Of a stretch of DNA of 64,000 bases, positions 60,809 through 64,000 are shown one piece after another. Every line of letters begins with the position of its first letter. The stretch's first letter is position 1. The position numbers and the translations under genes were made by a program. The stretch is from Paractinoplanes pyxinae (GTDB lineage Bacteria > Actinomycetota > Actinomycetes > Mycobacteriales > Micromonosporaceae), in contig NZ_JAPNTZ010000011.1 in assembly GCF_026626335.1 (NCBI RefSeq), forward strand, positions 285,647-349,646, written 5' to 3'. The notes beneath the pieces were generated by a model. That model was not told where the DNA came from and searched no databases. It saw only the letters and a program-made list of their open reading frames with translations.

Positions 60809-62065
60809 GTGACTCTCCTAGACGACCTGACATGGCGTGGACTGATCCAGGACTCGACCGACCCGGCCGCGCTGGCCGCGGCCCTCACCGGCGAGCCGAT
60901 CACGTTCTATGTGGGTTTCGACCCCACCGCCGCGTCACTGCACGTCGGTCACCTCATGCAGGTCATCACGGCCGGCCGCCTCCAGCGCGCCGGCCACCGC
61001 CCGCTGCTGCTCGTCGGCGGGGCCACCGGCCAGATCGGCGACCCGCGCGAGTCCGCCGAGCGCACCCTCAACCCGCCCGAGGTCGTGCAGGGCTGGGTCG
61101 AGCGCATCCGCTCACAGCTGGCGCCCTTCGTGACGTACGAGGGTGCGAACGCCGCCCAGACGGTCAACAACCTCGACTGGACGGGACCGACCTCGGTCAT
61201 CGACTTCCTGCGCGACGTCGGCAAGCACTTCCCGATCAACAAGATGCTGGCCCGCGACGTGGTGCGCAACCGGCTCGAGAGCGGCATCAGCTTCACCGAG
61301 TTCAGCTACCAGCTGCTGCAGTCCAACGACTTCTACCAGCTGCACCAGCGGCACGGCTGCGCGCTGCAGTTCGGCGGGTCCGACCAGTGGGGCAACATCA
61401 CCGCCGGCGTCGACTTCGTCCGCCGCCGGGGCGCCGGCCCGGTGCACGCCTTCGTCACCCCGCTGGTCCTCAAGGCCGACGGCACCAAGTTCGGCAAGAG
61501 CGAGGGCGGCGCGGTCTGGCTCGACCCCGAGATGACCAGCCCGTACGCGTTCTACCAGTTCTGGATCAACTCCGACGACCGCGACGTCAACAACTACCTG
61601 CGGTACTTCAGCTTCAAGAGCCGCGAAGAGCTGGAAGAGCTCGAGAAGGCGACGGCCGACCGGCCGCAGGCCCGGCTGGCCCAGCGCGCCCTGGCTTTCG
61701 AGATCACCGCGTTGGTCCACGGTGAGACCGAGGCGGAACAGGCCGTCATGGCCAGCCAGGCGCTGTTCGGCCGCGGGGCGCTCGACTCGCTGTCGGCCGA
61801 CACGTTGCGGGCCGCCCTGGGCGAGGCGGGGCTTCTGTCCGTACGCGGGGAAATGCCGAACTACAGCACGTTGCTCAAAGAGTCGGGCCTGGTGGCCAGC
61901 GCCAACGAGGCCCGGCGCACCATCACCGAGGGCGGCGCCTACGTGAACAACGAACGCATCACCGACGGCGAGGCCGTGCCGACCGCCGAGACCCTTCTGC
62001 ACAACCGGTTCCTGGTGCTCCGTCGCGGGAAGCGCACGTTCGCCGGCGTCGAATACACCGCCTGA
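60809..62065 (+). CDS. tyrS: Tyrosyl-tRNA synthetase
   Basis: The 418-residue class I synthetase charges tRNA-Tyr with tyrosine. Motifs are YVGFDPTAASLHVGHLM with the HIGH-type HVGH, GGATGQIGDPRE, YQLLQSNDFYQL, LQFGGSDQWGNI and KFGKSEGGAVWL (KMSKS-type). A C-terminal S4 RNA-binding domain (SGLVASANEARRTITEGGAYVNNERI) closes it. GTG 60809 gives the family start VTLLDDLTWRGLI. A hairpin follows the stop. Confidence 0.96.
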   Translation: MTLLDDLTWRGLIQDSTDPAALAAALTGEPITFYVGFDPTAASLHVGHLMQVITAGRLQRAGHRPLLLVGGATGQIGDPRESAERTLNPPEVVQGWVERIRSQLAPFVTYEGANAAQTVNNLDWTGPTSVIDFLRDVGKHFPINKMLARDVVRNRLESGISFTEFSYQLLQSNDFYQLHQRHGCALQFGGSDQWGNITAGVDFVRRRGAGPVHAFVTPLVLKADGTKFGKSEGGAVWLDPEMTSPYAFYQFWINSDDRDVNNYLRYFSFKSREELEELEKATADRPQARLAQRALAFEITALVHGETEAEQAVMASQALFGRGALDSLSADTLRAALGEAGLLSVRGEMPNYSTLLKESGLVASANEARRTITEGGAYVNNERITDGEAVPTAETLLHNRFLVLRRGKRTFAGVEYTA

Positions 62066-62073
62066 CTTCGAGC

Positions 62074-62108
62074 TCCTGACGGCCGCCCTCAGCCGGTGGC
62101 CGTCAGGA
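62074..62108. terminator. Bidirectional hairpin between tyrS and mraY
   Basis: A perfect 11-bp stem (62074-62084 with 62098-62108) closes a 13-base loop. The loop contains the minus-strand mraY stop codon (62089-62091) and the right arm codes for the last MraY residues. Confidence 0.75.
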
Positions 62109-63192
62109 ACTCGGCGTAGAACAAGCTCAGCCCCGCCGCCACGCCGACCCCCGCGATGATCCAGAACCGGATCACGATGTTGACCTCGCTCCACCCGGCC
62201 AGCTCGAAGTGATGATGCAGCGGCACCATGCGGAAGACCCGCCGCCCGGTGGTCCGGAACGAGACGATCTGGATCACCCAGGTCACCGTGATGAGGACGA
62301 ACAGCCCGCCGATCACGATCGCCAGCAGCGTGGTGCGGGTGGCCACGGCCAGCCCACCGATCAGCGCGCCCAGCGCGAGCGAGCCCACATCACCCATGAA
62401 GATCCGCGCCGGCGACGTGTTCCACCACAGGAAGCCGAGACAGGCGGCCGACGCCGCGGCCGCGATCATGGCGATCTCCAGCGGATCCCGCACCTCGTAG
62501 CAGTAGTCGTTGGACCGCACGTACGCCGCGTCCGCGCACCAGTGCCGGTACTGCCAGAAACCGATCAGCGCGTACGCGGCAAAAACCAGCATCGACGCGC
62601 CGGTGGCCAGCCCGTCGAGGCCGTCGGTGAGGTTCACGCCGTTCGACAAGGCCGTGATGACGAAGACAAAGACGAGCACCGAGCCGAACTTCCCGACGTC
62701 CAGCCAGCTGATGTCCCGGATCAGCGAGATGTGCTCGCTGGCCACGGTCTGCCCGTTGGTGCTCACGAAGTAGAGGGCGACGATGCCGAACCCCGCCCCG
62801 ACCACCGCCTGGCCGAGCAGCTTGCCCTTGGCGCTCAACCCGTCCGAGTTACGCCGGCGCACCTTGAGGAAGTCGTCGAGGAACCCGACCGCGCCGCAGC
62901 AGACGAACAACCCCAGCAGGACGAAAGCCGTCATGGTCGGCTCCTCCTGAGCGATCTGCCGCTCAGGAAGAGTCGTCAAGGCGACGTGCCCCGCCACGTA
63001 GGCGAGGACCGTCGCAAAGATGAACGCGACGCCGCCCATCGTCGGGGTGCCCGTCTTCCCCTGGTTGCTGGCCAGCCCGAGCGAGCGGATCGGCTGCCCC
63101 GCCTTGAGCGCCGAGAACACCCGGATAGCGATAGGCGTGGTCAGCAGCGAGACGATGAAGGCAACCCCCGCCGCGACGATGACCGCCCTCAC
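62089..63192 (-). CDS. mraY: Phospho-N-acetylmuramoyl-pentapeptide transferase
   Basis: The 367-residue membrane protein has ten predicted helices. GTPTMGG near 48, FLDDFLKVRRRNSDGLSAKGKLLGQ with the catalytic Asp pair, NLTDGLDGLATG with the third Asp, FMGDVGSLALG and PLHHHFELAGW are the MraY signatures. It makes lipid I from UDP-MurNAc-pentapeptide and undecaprenyl phosphate. MraY is normally in the dcw cluster beside murF and murD; here it is alone beside tyrS, so it is likely a second or relocated copy. Confidence 0.94.
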   Translation of the reverse strand: MRAVIVAAGVAFIVSLLTTPIAIRVFSALKAGQPIRSLGLASNQGKTGTPTMGGVAFIFATVLAYVAGHVALTTLPERQIAQEEPTMTAFVLLGLFVCCGAVGFLDDFLKVRRRNSDGLSAKGKLLGQAVVGAGFGIVALYFVSTNGQTVASEHISLIRDISWLDVGKFGSVLVFVFVITALSNGVNLTDGLDGLATGASMLVFAAYALIGFWQYRHWCADAAYVRSNDYCYEVRDPLEIAMIAAAASAACLGFLWWNTSPARIFMGDVGSLALGALIGGLAVATRTTLLAIVIGGLFVLITVTWVIQIVSFRTTGRRVFRMVPLHHHFELAGWSEVNIVIRFWIIAGVGVAAGLSLFYAEFLTATG

Positions 63193-63363
63193 GGCCGGCC
63201 TCCAACCATCAACTGGAGCCGACCCGGCCTGCCGTCCATCGCGAGATCATCGATCACGGGACACGAGCTTGCCACCCGCCCCACACCAAAGCACCCCCGC
63301 CCTGACACGCCGCGCCGACCAACCTCCCGGCGTGATCCCCCCACCACGCTGCGCGCACCAGCG

Positions 63364-63530
63364 CGCGCCGATGCCTCACCCAGCGACACCCCCGCGGCGC
63401 GATGCCTCACCCAGCGCCGGCACACCCGGGGCGCGATGCCTCACCCAGCGACACACCTGGGGCGCGATGCCTCGCCCCAGCGCCGGCACACCCGGGGCGC
63501 GATGTTTCGCTCACGGCCGACACACCTGAC
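63364..63530. repeat. 31/34-bp tandem array
   Basis: GCGCGATGCCTCACCCAGCG-like units recur with ATG at 63371, 63402, 63436, 63467 and 63502, so spacings alternate 31, 34, 31 and 35. Short units end in GACACC and long ones in CCGGCACACCCGG. The last unit is degenerate. Confidence 0.85.
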
Positions 63531-63790
63531 CGCATACACGGGCGACACCCTGATCGGTGCGTTGTCCACATCCGCCGGTTGTCCGCAGGCCGGCCGGCGC
63601 CGCCCGGCAAAGATCGCCGCTCTCCTCCACACTGACCAACGGGTGTCCCCCAAGCGAGGGCGGGCTCCGCGGTGGGCCGCCGGGCATGATCAAACGATTG
63701 TGAGCTGGGGAAACGGCGTCGGTTCGAGTGGGCGCGACTTTAGGGTTCCGGCTGGTGGGGGCTCTGTGACGTGGTTCGCAGGGGGTCGAT

Positions 63791-63819
63791 TTGGCGTCCA
63801 TGCGGACGGCCTGTAATGT
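63791..63819 (+). promoter_or_regulatory. Strong sigma-70-like promoter pointing out of the window
   Basis: TTGGCG (63791-63796), exactly 17 bases and TAATGT (63814-63819) fit a housekeeping promoter. No coding sequence follows in the remaining 180 bases, so the product lies beyond the edge. Confidence 0.6.
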
Positions 63820-64000
63820 TTACCGAGCCGCCAGGGAGACGGGCGAGCGAGCGGGACTCTTCGGAGGCCCGGCGCGGCCGTCCTGGGGGAAACCAAGGAA
63901 ATGCCTCAGCAATAGCTGATGTAGATTCTTGCGGGCTTGAGCGGTTCTGGATCGCGAATTTCGGGGAAGTTACCCGGGTTTGACGACAAGGAAAAGCCCA

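Larger units (their letters stand above)
63193..64000. other. Gene-free end of the window with repeats and promoters
   Basis: No convincing coding sequence is seen upstream of mraY. The region has a tandem array at 63364-63530, a promoter at 63791-63819 and a second TTGACG (63980-63985) whose -10 would lie outside the window. Spacing and the tyrS neighbourhood would suit the leader of an rRNA operon, but no rRNA is visible. Confidence 0.5.

Noticed and set aside
63364..63530. CRISPR array
   Set aside because: The units are head-to-tail with no spacers of constant length and no cas genes.

Overview
The window is high-GC DNA with GTG starts, ATGA/GTGA stop-start overlaps and leaderless-looking promoters. 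Its gene set includes Wzx/Wzy-type exopolysaccharide genes, a LacI-malEFG operon without its own ATPase gene, an NnrD-type hydrate dehydratase and an S-adenosyl methyltransferase of the actinobacterial-specific family. This points to a filamentous actinobacterium, most likely Micromonosporaceae (Actinoplanes-like). The genus is an inference from gene style, not from a marker gene.

Layout. (1) 1-17701 is an exopolysaccharide locus. A plus-strand arm holds the end of a nucleotide-sugar dehydrogenase, a PglC-like sugar transferase, a PLP aminotransferase-like protein and a GNAT. After a small protein/amidase pair there is a compact ten-gene minus-strand operon. Read from 16457 down to 4222 it encodes: polysaccharide deacetylase, DegT-family aminotransferase, GT4 glycosyltransferase, Wzz/BY-kinase-like protein, Wzx flippase, Wzy polymerase, a lipoprotein with a probable alpha/alpha barrel, a FemAB-like transferase, an FAD monooxygenase and a second FemAB-like transferase. 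It ends in a strong hairpin. A third FemAB-like gene diverges from it. (2) 17702-18575 has no convincing gene, but carries a perfect 24-bp inverted repeat and a LacI-type operator. (3) 18576-30632 is a maltodextrin regulon: malR, malEFG, a cytoplasmic GH13 and a 1779-residue secreted amylopullulanase with two catalytic domains.

(4) 30629-49434 is mixed chromosomal content: a GGDEF-EAL receptor, a histidine phosphatase with nnrD, a CBS protein, phoD with a phytase-like lipid-free secreted protein, two TetR systems (one with an MFS pump, one with an aldo/keto reductase), a PadR/HAAS pair, a second MFS pump, a REC-PAS-GAF histidine kinase and an ECF sigma factor with its membrane partner. (5) 49514-53319 is a potADBC polyamine-type ABC transporter. 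(6) 53316-60724 holds small convergent and divergent genes: a RibD-like reductase, a 3-methyladenine glycosylase, a protein with four HTH repeats, an S-adenosyl methyltransferase, a CAP-domain gene broken by one in-frame TGA, a truncated nucleotidyltransferase relative, a PemK-like protein, an adenylate kinase-like protein and PPK2. (7) 60809-64000 has tyrS, a mraY outside any dcw cluster, a 31/34-bp repeat array and promoter-like sequences that could lead into an rRNA operon beyond the edge.

The most unusual signals are in the exopolysaccharide locus. Its genes carry short tandem duplications at their ends. A six-copy ~62-bp array duplicates the start-codon region of the aminotransferase. 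The BY-kinase-like protein has lost its P-loop lysine and has no tyrosine tail. An FAD monooxygenase sits between two paralogous FemAB-like acyltransferases. Across the window, five convergent gene pairs share exactly the same four bases (CTAG) as overlapping stop codons.
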